From CAIMWS01 sp964409245 (lineage in GTDB: Bacteria > Verrucomicrobiota > Verrucomicrobiia > Limisphaerales > UBA1319): a stretch of DNA of 64,000 bases. The notes beneath the pieces are model-generated. The model did not search any database, was not told the DNA's origin, and saw only the letters and a program-made list of their open reading frames with translations. This document shows, piece after piece, positions 8,431-17,302 of this stretch (position 1 is the stretch's first letter; every line of letters starts with the position of its first letter). A program made the position numbers and the translations under genes. The DNA lies in contig CAYPCQ010000020.1 in assembly GCA_964409245.1 (NCBI GenBank), positions 1-64,000 of the forward strand. The letters run 5' to 3'.

Positions 8431-11400
8431 ATGCGGCAGTCATTGAATCACACTTCGGGTTCCGCCGGCAGCCACCATTCCGCGGGCCGATTTTTCCTGG
8501 CAGGCATAATCTTTCTTTATTCCTGTGCGGCAGCGCCTCAAGCGAGGACGGTCTCGGATCCCTCCCCGGCTCCAATCCAGACCGCGGAATCACCCGAAAA
8601 TCTGACCGGCCGGGGCGTGGAGTTTTTCCAGCAAAAGAATTACTCCGAGGCCGTTCCGCTTTTCCGCCGGGCGGCGGAGCAAGGTTACGCCGAAGCGCAG
8701 TCCAAGCTCGGCTTTTGTTATTACTTTGGGCACGGCCTGCCACAAGATTATGCCCAGGCAGTGAAATGGTATGAGCGGGCAGCCGGGCAAGGATTGGCCA
8801 AAGCCCAGCTGAACCTGGCCCTCTGCCATTATCAAGGTTTGGGTGTGGCTCGTAATTATGCCGAAGCAGCCAAATGGTTCCGGCAAGCGGCAAGCCAGGG
8901 CCTGGCGGCCGCCCAAAATTCCCTGGGAATCTGCCTGTTGGCGGGCGAAGGCATACCTCGGAACGACCCGGAAGCGATTAGCTGGTTCCGCAAGGCCGCT
9001 CTGCAAGGCTTGGCGGAAGCCCAATACCACCTGGGAACCTGCCTCTGGGATGGGCGTGGAGCTGCCCGCGATACCAAAGAAGCGTTGGATTGGCTGGGAA
9101 AAGCCGCCGCGCAAAATTGGCCGGCGGCGCAAAATTCACTAGGCAGCATTTATCTGCTGGGCCAAACCGTCGAGAAAAACACCCAGCTGGCGGTGCAATT
9201 GTTTCAGCAGGCGGCCAGCCAGGGTTTCGCCAAAGCCCAGCACAATCTCGGCGTTTGCCATGCCACCGGCCAGGGCGTGGAGAAAAACCTGGCCAATGCC
9301 CTGCATTGGTACCGCCTTGCAGCAGAGCAAAAGCATGCCGATTCAGAATACAACCTGGCGGTGGCTTATTGGGATGGGCAAGGGATGCCATCAGACCACC
9401 CGGCTGGCCTCCAATGGTTCCAACGCGCGGCGGACCATGGATCGGCGGAAGCTCAAATGTGGCTCGGGCGTTACCATGCCCAAGCCGAACCCTCGCCCCG
9501 TTGGTCCGAGGCCATGGGTTGGTATCGGAAAGCGGCGGAACAAGGCCTGGCCAACGCCCAGTTCAAAGTTGGCCTGGCCCATGCGCAAGGCCTCACCGGC
9601 GTTACGAATATGGCTGAGGCTGTCTCCTGGCTGCGCCGGGCCGCCCGCCAGCAGGATCGCGATGCCCAGGCCGGGCTGGGGACGCTTTTGCTGCGCTTTC
9701 CCAGCCACGCCACCAGCGCCTCGGAAGCGGTTTCCTGGCTCAAGCCCGCCGCCGAGTGGGGATCCCCGGAAGCTCAAACCCGTTTGGGTGAATGTTTGGA
9801 GCAAGGCCTGGGCGTGCCTCTGGACAAGGTGGCGGCTCTGCATTGGTATTTCCAGGCAGCCAGCGTTGCGGACGAAACCGCTGTGGCGGGCCGGGACCGC
9901 CTGCTCAAGGAACTGACTGAATCCCAAATCAAGCAGGCCCGCGAACCGGCAGCCAAAGGGTTCCCGGCAAATGTTCCCGTCCCGCAATCCGCGCCCCAAG
10001 AATCAGTTCCTTGGGCCGCCTGGCGGCAGGCGCCAGCCGCTCCTTCAACCAATGACCTGCCAGGCAGGTTGATCTTCCACGGCCGTTATCAGCATAAAGG
10101 CCGCGGCGGAATGATCTCTGAATTGTGGATCAAACAGCTGGCCGATGGCAGCCGCCTGGCCTTGGCCAGCCTGCCCGCCAGCGGACTCACCGAATTAGTG
10201 GCTGGCACCCCGGATCACCGCGTGGCCTTCCACGGTTTGTGGGGCAATCCCCCGGCCGGCCGGCCGGGTTTCCACGCTGCCCTCGAAATCCGTGGGGATT
10301 CCGCCCGCCTCTGGCGCAAAGGCATCCGCCAGGACCAGGACGGGAAAGAACTGAAACTGCCACCGGGCCAATGGTTCGATCCCAATACCCGTCCCGACAC
10401 TTATGCCACCGCCAACATCCTGCTCTCGGCATTTTCCCCACCGCTGCGCGAATCCCGTGAATTCGCTGTTTACGATTGGGACAACGCCGGCGAAGCACTG
10501 GTCAGCTACGGGCTCAAAGTCCTGCGCTCTGGACGCGAAACCGTCCACGTTCCGGCCGGGGACTTCAGTGCGGAGCGAGTGACAATTACCCAGACCGCCA
10601 CTGCCGATACCTGGTTTAAGAAACGCGCCGGCCATATCACCGAGTTTTGGGTGGTGGAAGGCAACCTCATCGTCCGCATCCTGAGGCATCGCGAGCCTTA
10701 CGAGCTGGTCCTGCTGGACTACGACTTTCCGGAGCGCCTGGCTGATTCCGCTGCGATGCCCGCCCCAGTGCCAGCTATAGAGCCCAAAGCTGGCCCCACA
10801 AACTACGCGGCAGATGTTGAATTCCTGCTCCTTGAGCTGGAGCAACAAGCGGGGCATTTTTTCCCGCTGAAAGGCATTGATTGGCCCAAAGTGGCGGCTC
10901 AGTTCCGCCGGGAGGTTCGCGAGGTAAAGACCGATGCCGGGCATCTTCAATTGTGCCAGCGGCTGGTGGCACGTTTGTGCGACGCGCATGCCGCGTTCCT
11001 GGAGGTCAAAATCCCGGCTCCCGATGAATCGCAGGGCAAAAAAAGATCCGGCCCCAACCTTCATTTGCTGGCTGCGGACCAGCAGGTATTCATCCGCCAG
11101 GCTTATGCCCCCGCGCGCCAGTTGGGCGTGCGCATCGGCCAGGAAGTGTGCCGGATCGATGGCCTGCCAGCGCTGGAGTGGATCAGCCACCGCATGGAAC
11201 TGATGCGGGAGGATCAAGGTTATTCCACCAGCCACCAGGCCCGCTACGCGGCCTGCCATTGGGGGCTGGCCGGTGATGAGGGAAGCCTGCTGTCCCTGGA
11301 ATTACGCCGGGAAGATGGCCTGCAAAGTGTGCAAATCCCCCGGCGCGGCGGAGCCAATTATATTCCGGATGGGCCGCTTTTCCCACCCCACCCCACCCTC

Positions 11401-12012
11401 CGGATCGGGCGGCAGTCATACGGAAAAACACCCGGCGGAATGGGCTACATCCACCTCCGTGATATCCCGGGGAACCTGCCCGAACAATTGGACACCATGC
11501 TGGAAGGATTGGGCGGCCCTCCCGGCCTGATCCTGGATCTGCGCGCCAATGGTGGCGGAGGATGTGATCACCCGGCCGTCTTCGGCCGGTTCATTCCCGC
11601 CGGCCAAAACTGGCGTCAATACCGCAGCGCCGGCCCCCATCCCTTTTCCGGCCCGCTGGTGGTGATTGTGGACTCCGGCACCCGGTCGGCCGGGGAAACT
11701 GTGGCGGGCATGCTCAAGGAGGATGGCCGGGCATATTTGATCGGCGACAGCACCACCGCCGGCACGTCTTCCCAAAAAACGGAAATCTCGCCTCCCTCCA
11801 GCCTGTTCAAAGTCCGGTTTTCCGTCGCCAGCAATATGCAACGGTTAAACCAAGGCCGGGGAATCGAAGGTCTTGGCATTCCGCCGCACGAGTTGATTTC
11901 CTATGATCAGCGCGATCTCCTGGCGGGCCGGGATACGCAAATCCTGCGGGCCGAAACCTTGCTGCAAAATGGTTTCCCACCGGGAAAAGTCCCTTTCCGG
12001 CCGGGCCGCTGA
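8431..12012 (+). CDS. Sel1-repeat lipoprotein fused to an S41 (tail-specific/C-terminal) peptidase
   Basis: A 1193-residue cell-envelope protein. ATG 8431 is chosen over GTG 8395 because GGGAG lies about 10 bases upstream and the signal then starts normally; FLYSC-AAAP looks like a lipobox. Residues of about 60-500 hold about 12 Sel1-like repeats (36-residue units such as AAEQGYAEAQSKLGFCYYFGHG). A linker and an unassigned domain (about 545-790) follow, then a PDZ-like stretch (about 880-960) and an S41 catalytic domain with DLRANGGGG and VDSGTRSAGETV, where Ser1086 is the predicted nucleophile. I infer a repeat scaffold recruiting substrates or partners to a periplasmic protease. Specificity unknown. 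Confidence 0.8.
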   Translation: MRQSLNHTSGSAGSHHSAGRFFLAGIIFLYSCAAAPQARTVSDPSPAPIQTAESPENLTGRGVEFFQQKNYSEAVPLFRRAAEQGYAEAQSKLGFCYYFGHGLPQDYAQAVKWYERAAGQGLAKAQLNLALCHYQGLGVARNYAEAAKWFRQAASQGLAAAQNSLGICLLAGEGIPRNDPEAISWFRKAALQGLAEAQYHLGTCLWDGRGAARDTKEALDWLGKAAAQNWPAAQNSLGSIYLLGQTVEKNTQLAVQLFQQAASQGFAKAQHNLGVCHATGQGVEKNLANALHWYRLAAEQKHADSEYNLAVAYWDGQGMPSDHPAGLQWFQRAADHGSAEAQMWLGRYHAQAEPSPRWSEAMGWYRKAAEQGLANAQFKVGLAHAQGLTGVTNMAEAVSWLRRAARQQDRDAQAGLGTLLLRFPSHATSASEAVSWLKPAAEWGSPEAQTRLGECLEQGLGVPLDKVAALHWYFQAASVADETAVAGRDRLLKELTESQIKQAREPAAKGFPANVPVPQSAPQESVPWAAWRQAPAAPSTNDLPGRLIFHGRYQHKGRGGMISELWIKQLADGSRLALASLPASGLTELVAGTPDHRVAFHGLWGNPPAGRPGFHAALEIRGDSARLWRKGIRQDQDGKELKLPPGQWFDPNTRPDTYATANILLSAFSPPLRESREFAVYDWDNAGEALVSYGLKVLRSGRETVHVPAGDFSAERVTITQTATADTWFKKRAGHITEFWVVEGNLIVRILRHREPYELVLLDYDFPERLADSAAMPAPVPAIEPKAGPTNYAADVEFLLLELEQQAGHFFPLKGIDWPKVAAQFRREVREVKTDAGHLQLCQRLVARLCDAHAAFLEVKIPAPDESQGKKRSGPNLHLLAADQQVFIRQAYAPARQLGVRIGQEVCRIDGLPALEWISHRMELMREDQGYSTSHQARYAACHWGLAGDEGSLLSLELRREDGLQSVQIPRRGGANYIPDGPLFPPHPTLRIGRQSYGKTPGGMGYIHLRDIPGNLPEQLDTMLEGLGGPPGLILDLRANGGGGCDHPAVFGRFIPAGQNWRQYRSAGPHPFSGPLVVIVDSGTRSAGETVAGMLKEDGRAYLIGDSTTAGTSSQKTEISPPSSLFKVRFSVASNMQRLNQGRGIEGLGIPPHELISYDQRDLLAGRDTQILRAETLLQNGFPPGKVPFRPGR

Positions 12013-12332
12013 CCCCCGTTTTCATTTTGTGCCCTGGCGCCTTTTCGCGCCGGTTCCCTTTTTTATCCGCGAGTTCCATCGGAAATCCCACTTTCGGGGC
12101 GGTCCTGGAGACTATGCCGCAGACTGGAAATCAACCACCCCACATTTCACCATCCTCGGCCGGCAATTACCCCGGCGGCGGCCCCTGGCGGACCCGGCAA
12201 CGTGACTGGCGATGAGCGCTGCGGACCGACCGATCGCCGCGCGATTTTGCGGCTGAAAAAGTGCTAGCAACCTTCCGGTTTCCCTGTAAGGTGAGTTCCT
12301 CTTTTTAGTTTAAAATTGAATATTTTGAAATA
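12013..12332. other. Intergenic region upstream of gnd
   Basis: About 320 bases without a gene. A short hairpin (TGGCGC-CTTTTC-GCGCCG, about 12034-12051) followed by a pyrimidine tract ending in six T may terminate the Sel1/S41 transcript. The last 40 bases before gnd are A/T-rich and probably hold its promoter and leader, but no consensus -35/-10 pair is clear. Confidence 0.4.
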
Positions 12333-13787
12333 ATGGAACCTACTGCTGATATTGCTCTGATTGGTCTGGCCGTAATGGGACAGAACCTGGTTTTGAACAT
12401 GAACGACCACGGTTTCACCGTGGTGGTTTATAACCGCACCGTCGCCAAGGTGGACGAGTTCCTGAACAAGGAAGCCAAGGGGACCAAGGTGATTGGCGAG
12501 CACTCTTTGCAGGAAATGGTGGCCAGCCTCAAACGGCCGCGCCGGGTGATGTTGCTGGTCAAAGCCGGCAAGGCGGTGGATGAATTCATCGAGCAATTGA
12601 TCCCGCTGCTGGAACCGGGCGACATCATCATCGATGGCGGCAACTCCCTTTACCTGGATACCATCCGGCGGACCAGCTATGTGGAATCCAAGGGATTACT
12701 GTATATTGGCACGGGAGTATCGGGCGGCGAAGAAGGTGCCCGCCGGGGGCCTTCCATCATGCCGGGCGGTTCCCCGGCGGCCTGGCCGCATGTGAAGCCG
12801 ATTTTCCAGGCAGTTTCCGCCAAGGTGGAAGACGGCTCCCCCTGCTGCGATTGGGTGGGCGAAAACGGCGCCGGACATTTTGTGAAAATGGTGCACAACG
12901 GGATCGAATACGGGGATATGCAGCTCATTTGTGAGGCCTATCACCTGATGAACGCGGGCTTGGGCATGACTGCCGATGAAATGCACCAGGCATTCGCCAG
13001 TTGGAATGACGGGGAACTGAATTCATACCTCATTGAGATCACCCGCGACATTCTTGCCTTCAAGGACGAGGACGGCACGCCGATGGTCGATAAGATCCTC
13101 GATACCGCCGGGCAAAAGGGCACCGGCAAATGGACGGTCAACGCTTCCCTGGACCTCGGCATCCCGGTGACACTGATCGGCGAGGCCGTTTATTCGCGTT
13201 GTGTTTCGGCCCTGAAGGACGAGCGCGTGGCCGCCGCCAAAAAATTAAAAGGTCCGCGAGGCAAGATTGCCGGGGATCGCCAGAAGGTAGTGGAGGACAT
13301 CCGGAAAGCGCTCTACGCTTCCAAGATCGTGTCGTATGCCCAAGGCTTCATGCTCATGCGGGAAGCGGCCAAGGAGTACAAGTGGAACCTGAACAACGGC
13401 GGCATCGCGCTGATGTGGCGGGGCGGTTGCATCATCCGCAGCGTGTTTCTGGGGAAAATCAAGGAGGCGTTTGACGCCAATCCCAAGTTGAGCAACCTGC
13501 TGCTCGACAAGTTTTTCCAGCAGGCCATCAAGGATGCCCAGCGGTCGTGGCGCAACGTGGTGGCCACGGCGGTCAAGAAAGGCATCCCTGTGCCGGCCTT
13601 TTCCTCGGCGCTGGCCTTTTACGATGCTTATCGCTCCGGCCGCCTGCCGGCGAACCTGCTGCAGGCGCAGCGGGATTATTTCGGCGCCCACACCTATGAA
13701 CGGCTCGACAAGCCGCGTGGGGAGTTCTTCCATACCAATTGGACCGGCCGGGGTGGTTCAGTGGCTTCCTCCACGTACACGGTTTAA
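12333..13787 (+). CDS. gnd: 6-phosphogluconate dehydrogenase (decarboxylating)
   Basis: Oxidises and decarboxylates 6-phosphogluconate to ribulose 5-phosphate with NADP+. The 484-residue length is that of the long, dimeric form. The N-terminal Rossmann motif GLAVMGQN is at 11-18, the substrate-binding GVSGGEEGAR at 128-137, and the catalytic region KMVHNGIEYGDMQ at 185-197 contains the expected Lys185, His188, Asn189 and Glu192. The C-terminal tail (TNWTGRGGSVASSTYTV) is also typical. The gene is monocistronic or co-transcribed only by read-through, because a strong hairpin terminator follows its stop. It works in the same pathway as pgl near the left edge. Confidence 0.97.
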   Translation: MEPTADIALIGLAVMGQNLVLNMNDHGFTVVVYNRTVAKVDEFLNKEAKGTKVIGEHSLQEMVASLKRPRRVMLLVKAGKAVDEFIEQLIPLLEPGDIIIDGGNSLYLDTIRRTSYVESKGLLYIGTGVSGGEEGARRGPSIMPGGSPAAWPHVKPIFQAVSAKVEDGSPCCDWVGENGAGHFVKMVHNGIEYGDMQLICEAYHLMNAGLGMTADEMHQAFASWNDGELNSYLIEITRDILAFKDEDGTPMVDKILDTAGQKGTGKWTVNASLDLGIPVTLIGEAVYSRCVSALKDERVAAAKKLKGPRGKIAGDRQKVVEDIRKALYASKIVSYAQGFMLMREAAKEYKWNLNNGGIALMWRGGCIIRSVFLGKIKEAFDANPKLSNLLLDKFFQQAIKDAQRSWRNVVATAVKKGIPVPAFSSALAFYDAYRSGRLPANLLQAQRDYFGAHTYERLDKPRGEFFHTNWTGRGGSVASSTYTV

Positions 13788-13808
13788 CATTGGAGCGGAT
13801 CGCAAACC

Positions 13809-13836
13809 GGCGGGGATTTTGCATCCCCGCCCTTTT
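13809..13836 (+). terminator. Intrinsic terminator after gnd
   Basis: GGCGGGGAT (13809-13817) pairs perfectly with ATCCCCGCC (13823-13831) around a five-base loop and is followed by C and TTTT. It lies 22 bases after the gnd stop codon and just before the HAD gene. Confidence 0.8.
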
Positions 13837-13850
13837 AATGCCAGAATATT

Positions 13851-14729
13851 ATGAGTGAATCTGTTCAGGCCCTGCAGGATCTCAAGCCCGCCAAGGAATT
13901 CTTCATTGGCATCGATTCAGACGGATGCGTATTTGACACCATGGAGACAAAGCACAAGGAGTGCTTTACGCCCATGTTCATCAAGCATTTCAACCTCCAG
14001 GCGGTGAGCAAGTATGCCCGGGAAGCCTGGGATTTCGTCAACCTTTACTCGAAGACCCGCGGGGTGAACCGCTTCCCAGCCTTGGTGCGGACGCTGAACC
14101 TGCTGCGGACGCGCTCTGAAGTGGTGGCCCGGAAAATCAAGGTGTTCGACACGGCGCCAATCGATGCCTGGCTGGCCAAAGAGAGCAAGCTGACCAATTC
14201 CACGCTCGCAGCGGAAGTCAACGGAGGCAACCAAGCCTTGGCGACCGTGCTGGCCTGGTCCACCGCCGTCAACAAGTCCGTGGAAGACCTGGTGTACGGC
14301 GTGCCGCCCTTCCCCCTGTTCCGTGAAAGCCTGCAGCGCATGGTGGAAAAGGCGGATGTGATCGTGGTGTCCCAAACCCCCACCGACGCCCTCCAGCGGG
14401 AATGGGCGGAACACGACATCGCCAAATACGTGCGGATGATCGCCGGCCAGGAATTGGGCAGCAAAACGGACCACATCAAGCTGGCCGCAGGCGGGAAATA
14501 TCCCACCCAAAAGATGCTCATGATCGGGGACGCTCCGGGAGACTTCAAGGCCGCCAAAGCAAATGGAGCGCTCTTTTATCCCATCATTCCCGGACAGGAG
14601 GACGCCTCCTGGAAACGATTTCACAACGAAGCTCTGGCCCGTTTCTTCGCTGGCTCCTATGCCGGGGATTACGAAACCGGCCTGGTGAATGAGTTTGAAG
14701 CGGGCCTGCCAGAGAAGCCCAACTGGTAA
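13851..14729 (+). CDS. HAD-superfamily hydrolase
   Basis: A 292-residue cytoplasmic phosphatase-like protein. HAD motif I is IDSDGCVFDT with nucleophile Asp22 and acid/base Asp24; motif II is VVSQTP; motif IV is MIGDAPGD. The long helical insertion between motifs I and II (about residues 35-150) is a C1-type cap, which sets substrate access. The substrate is unknown; position behind gnd suggests a sugar or sugar-acid phosphate, but this is inference only. The ATG at 13851 lies just past the gnd terminator, so some read-through or a separate promoter is needed. A strong terminator follows. Confidence 0.8.
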   Translation: MSESVQALQDLKPAKEFFIGIDSDGCVFDTMETKHKECFTPMFIKHFNLQAVSKYAREAWDFVNLYSKTRGVNRFPALVRTLNLLRTRSEVVARKIKVFDTAPIDAWLAKESKLTNSTLAAEVNGGNQALATVLAWSTAVNKSVEDLVYGVPPFPLFRESLQRMVEKADVIVVSQTPTDALQREWAEHDIAKYVRMIAGQELGSKTDHIKLAAGGKYPTQKMLMIGDAPGDFKAAKANGALFYPIIPGQEDASWKRFHNEALARFFAGSYAGDYETGLVNEFEAGLPEKPNW

Positions 14730-14749
14730 AAGCACGCGGCCGTTGATTT

Positions 14750-14784
14750 CCCCCGGATGTGCCGCATTCGGGGGGATTTTTTTT
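14750..14784 (+). terminator. Intrinsic terminator after the HAD gene
   Basis: CCCCCGGATG at 14750-14759 pairs with CATTCGGGGG (one mismatch) and is followed by GA and eight T residues. It starts 20 bases after the stop codon of the HAD gene. Confidence 0.85.
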
Positions 14785-14996
14785 AGCGGAAGCAGCAGTA
14801 ATGGAAGTTCCCGGACCCTGAACGCCGGTTGAATTTTGATCCGCCTTATTTATAGTGGAGGAATGAATGTCGGAATCGATGGGAGATTATTGCCTGCCCC
14901 GATCAGCAACGCCGGGGGTGGCCACGCCGGAAAGGTGGCCTGCCGGCGGAGCAGCCCCGGCGCGCCTCGAAGTAACTTTGATCCCACTTGGATTGC

Positions 14997-15614
14997 ATGG
15001 CTGAATTAACTTTGATTCTCGCTTCCGCATCGCCCCGGCGTTCCCAATTGCTGGCGGAAATGGGAGTCACATTCCAAGTGATCCCCGGCAACCTGGAGGA
15101 GGCGGAACCCCCTTTTCTCACCCCGGTTGAAATCACCCTGCGCAATGCCCACGGCAAGGCCAAATCCGTGGCCGTCCGGCATCCCGGTGAACTGGTGCTG
15201 GGGGCCGATACGGTGGTTTGCCTGGGCAACACGGTTTTTGGCAAGCCGCACAATTTCGACGAGGCCCGGGGCATGCTCGGCCAACTGCAGGGAAAAACCC
15301 ACCAGGTGATCACCGGCGTTTGCCTCCTCCGCTGGAAACCATTCTGCCAACGGCTGTTTGCGGTCAGCACGACCGTACACTTCAAAAAACTGCCGTCCGC
15401 CCAGATCGACCATTACCTGGAGCTTATTCAGCCCCTGGATAAGGCCGGCGCCTATGCCGCCCAGGAGCATGGCGGCCTGATCATCGAGAAAATCGAAGGA
15501 TCCTATTCCAATGTGGTGGGGTTGCCGGTTGAAAAACTGCGCGAAGAACTGGCAGCCTGGCACGGGCCACCAAAATCCGCTGAAATGCAGCCGGCCATGC
15601 CCGCACCAGGTTGA
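14997..15614 (+). CDS. maf: Maf-family nucleoside triphosphate pyrophosphatase
   Basis: Removes pyrophosphate from non-canonical or methylated nucleotides such as dTTP/UTP or m7GTP (family knowledge); Maf proteins are also linked to septum formation. The N-terminal signature LASASPRRSQLL (8-19), the metal- and substrate-binding LGADTVV, and SYSNVVGLPVEKL near the C-terminus are all present in this 205-residue protein. ATG 14997 is preferred over a TTG at 14988. Its stop is 6 bases from the MlaE-type permease start, so it heads that operon. The first 265 bases upstream contain the previous terminator and no other gene. Confidence 0.93.
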   Translation: MAELTLILASASPRRSQLLAEMGVTFQVIPGNLEEAEPPFLTPVEITLRNAHGKAKSVAVRHPGELVLGADTVVCLGNTVFGKPHNFDEARGMLGQLQGKTHQVITGVCLLRWKPFCQRLFAVSTTVHFKKLPSAQIDHYLELIQPLDKAGAYAAQEHGGLIIEKIEGSYSNVVGLPVEKLREELAAWHGPPKSAEMQPAMPAPG

Positions 15615-15620
15615 CCGGCC

Positions 15621-16523
15621 ATGAATACCAAGTCCTCAGCCGCAGCTATTTTTTCCAAGCCGTTTCAAATCCTGGTCCGGCCCATTCCCCGTTCCTATGT
15701 CAATTTTGTGGGCTGGAAGCTTCTGCGGTTGGGTGAATTGGTCATCGGCCTGTTCTTTTTTTCATTGATCACCGCCGGGGTTCTATTCAGGAAATGGCGG
15801 ATCGCGGACCAGGTGATCCGGCCCTTGATCCGCGACCAGGTATTTTTGTGCGGCCTGCGCCTGCTGCCGTTGATCAGCTTGGTAGCCTTTGCCCTCGGCT
15901 TTGTGGTCATCGCCCAGACGATGGCCTTTTTATCGCAATATGGAGTGACCAATTATGTGGGCACCGTGATGGTGACGGTGGTCATCCGGGAACTTGGCCC
16001 CTTGGTCACCGCTTGGCTGGTGCTGGCCCGCGTCGGAACCGCCACCGCCATCGACCTGGGCTATAAGCGCGCGCACGGGGAAATCGATGCGCTCGTATCC
16101 CTGGGCATCGACCCGGTCCACTACCTGGTCATCCCCCGGGTGCTGGGCCTGTCCATCTCCATTTTTTGCCTGACGGTTTACCTGATCGCGATCGCCCTCG
16201 CCAGCGGCTATCTCATCTCGTTCCTCCAGGATGTGCCGTTATCGAAGGCGGAATATATCAACCAATTGGTGATGGCGCTGCGCTGGGAGGATTTCCCGCT
16301 GCTCGCGCTTAAAACGGTCTGCTTCGGGGTCTTGATCGCCCTGATCATCTGCTATGAGGGCCTGGCCAAACCCTTGCAGGTGGAGGATATTTCCATTTCC
16401 ACCACCCGGGCCCTGCTGTTTGGGATCGAATTGTGTGTGGTGCTGGACATCCTCTTCATCGTGCTGTTTGTGTATTTGATACTGGCCGGACAACCCGCAA
16501 TCTCCACTGCCGCCGCCCCATGA
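15621..16523 (+). CDS. mlaE: MlaE-type ABC permease (MCE lipid transport)
   Basis: The inner-membrane permease of an MCE phospholipid transporter. The 300-residue protein has an amphipathic N-terminus, then five or six membrane spans. Family features are the elbow/coupling segment GTVMVTVVIRELGPLVTAWLV and the conserved ARVGTATAIDLG followed by EIDALVSLGIDP, which contacts the ATPase. In E. coli MlaFEDB this complex moves phospholipids between inner and outer membranes. The stop overlaps the start of the ATPase gene (ATGA at 16520-16523), which implies translational coupling and equal stoichiometry. Confidence 0.92.
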   Translation: MNTKSSAAAIFSKPFQILVRPIPRSYVNFVGWKLLRLGELVIGLFFFSLITAGVLFRKWRIADQVIRPLIRDQVFLCGLRLLPLISLVAFALGFVVIAQTMAFLSQYGVTNYVGTVMVTVVIRELGPLVTAWLVLARVGTATAIDLGYKRAHGEIDALVSLGIDPVHYLVIPRVLGLSISIFCLTVYLIAIALASGYLISFLQDVPLSKAEYINQLVMALRWEDFPLLALKTVCFGVLIALIICYEGLAKPLQVEDISISTTRALLFGIELCVVLDILFIVLFVYLILAGQPAISTAAAP

Positions 16524-17293
16524 ACGAGCCACCGGTCATCCAGTTAATCGATGCCGACATTCCCGCCTCGGCGCGGGGGGATGCCCCGTTATTGAAGGGC
16601 ATTAATTGGAGCATCCAGCCCCGGGATTTCTGGGTGGTGGGAGGGATGCATGTGTCCGGCAAAAGCGGGGTGCTGGCCACCGCCGCCGGGCTTGCCCCAC
16701 CGGTGCATGGCAAATGTTTTCTATTCGGCAGGGATCTGGCGGAAATGGTGGAAACCGAGGTGATTGCGCTGCGCCGGAAAATCGGATTTTTATTTTCCGG
16801 CATCCGGCCGTTTTCTGATTTGACCGTGGCGGAAAATGTATCCTTGCCGTGGCGCTATCATCAAAACCAGGGATTGCCGGAAAGCGATGGGCGCACCCGG
16901 CACATGCTGGATCTGATGGAATTGGGAACTTACGCCCACCTGTCGGAATCCCAGCTGGGCCACCCCTGGCGCCAGCGCATCGGCCTCGCCCGCGCCCTTA
17001 TGTTGCGCCCGGAAATATTGATCCTGGACAATCCGCTGACGGGCCTGGATCCGCGCCATGTCACCTGGTGGGTGGAATTCCTCAGGCAGCTTGCGGCCGG
17101 CCATGAAGTGGCCGGCGGCCGGCCGATGACGATCATCGCCTCCACGGAGAATTTCAGCGCCTGGCTGGGGATCGGCAAGCAGTTCGCCCTGCTGAAACAG
17201 AACCAATGGTGTTTCATCGGCGGCCCGCAGGATTTATTGAATTGCCGCGATCCCATCGCCAGCGAATTGCTCGTCCGAACGAATACCGCATGA
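16520..17293 (+). CDS. mlaF: Degenerate MlaF-like ABC ATPase subunit
   Basis: A 257-residue ATP-binding-cassette protein placed exactly where MlaF belongs. Walker A is present as GMHVSGKS (42-49). Other motifs are altered: the Q-loop Gln is Ser93 (LFSGIRPFSDLTV); the LSGGQ-type signature reads QLGHPWRQR (145-153); Walker B is LILDNPLTGLD with Asn171 in place of the catalytic Glu; and the switch-histidine region reads IASTENF. The fold and helix ARALMLRPE are otherwise well kept and the frame is open, so it is not a pseudogene. It may bind ATP without normal hydrolysis, or hydrolyse it in an unusual way. Start chosen for the 4-base overlap with the permease gene. Confidence 0.85.
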   Translation: MNEPPVIQLIDADIPASARGDAPLLKGINWSIQPRDFWVVGGMHVSGKSGVLATAAGLAPPVHGKCFLFGRDLAEMVETEVIALRRKIGFLFSGIRPFSDLTVAENVSLPWRYHQNQGLPESDGRTRHMLDLMELGTYAHLSESQLGHPWRQRIGLARALMLRPEILILDNPLTGLDPRHVTWWVEFLRQLAAGHEVAGGRPMTIIASTENFSAWLGIGKQFALLKQNQWCFIGGPQDLLNCRDPIASELLVRTNTA

Positions 17294-17302
17294 GAACCAC
17301 CT

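Noticed and set aside
16520..17293. The MlaF-like gene as a pseudogene
   Set aside because: The reading frame is intact, Walker A and the overall fold are preserved, and the gene overlaps its neighbour; decay would be expected to break the frame as well.
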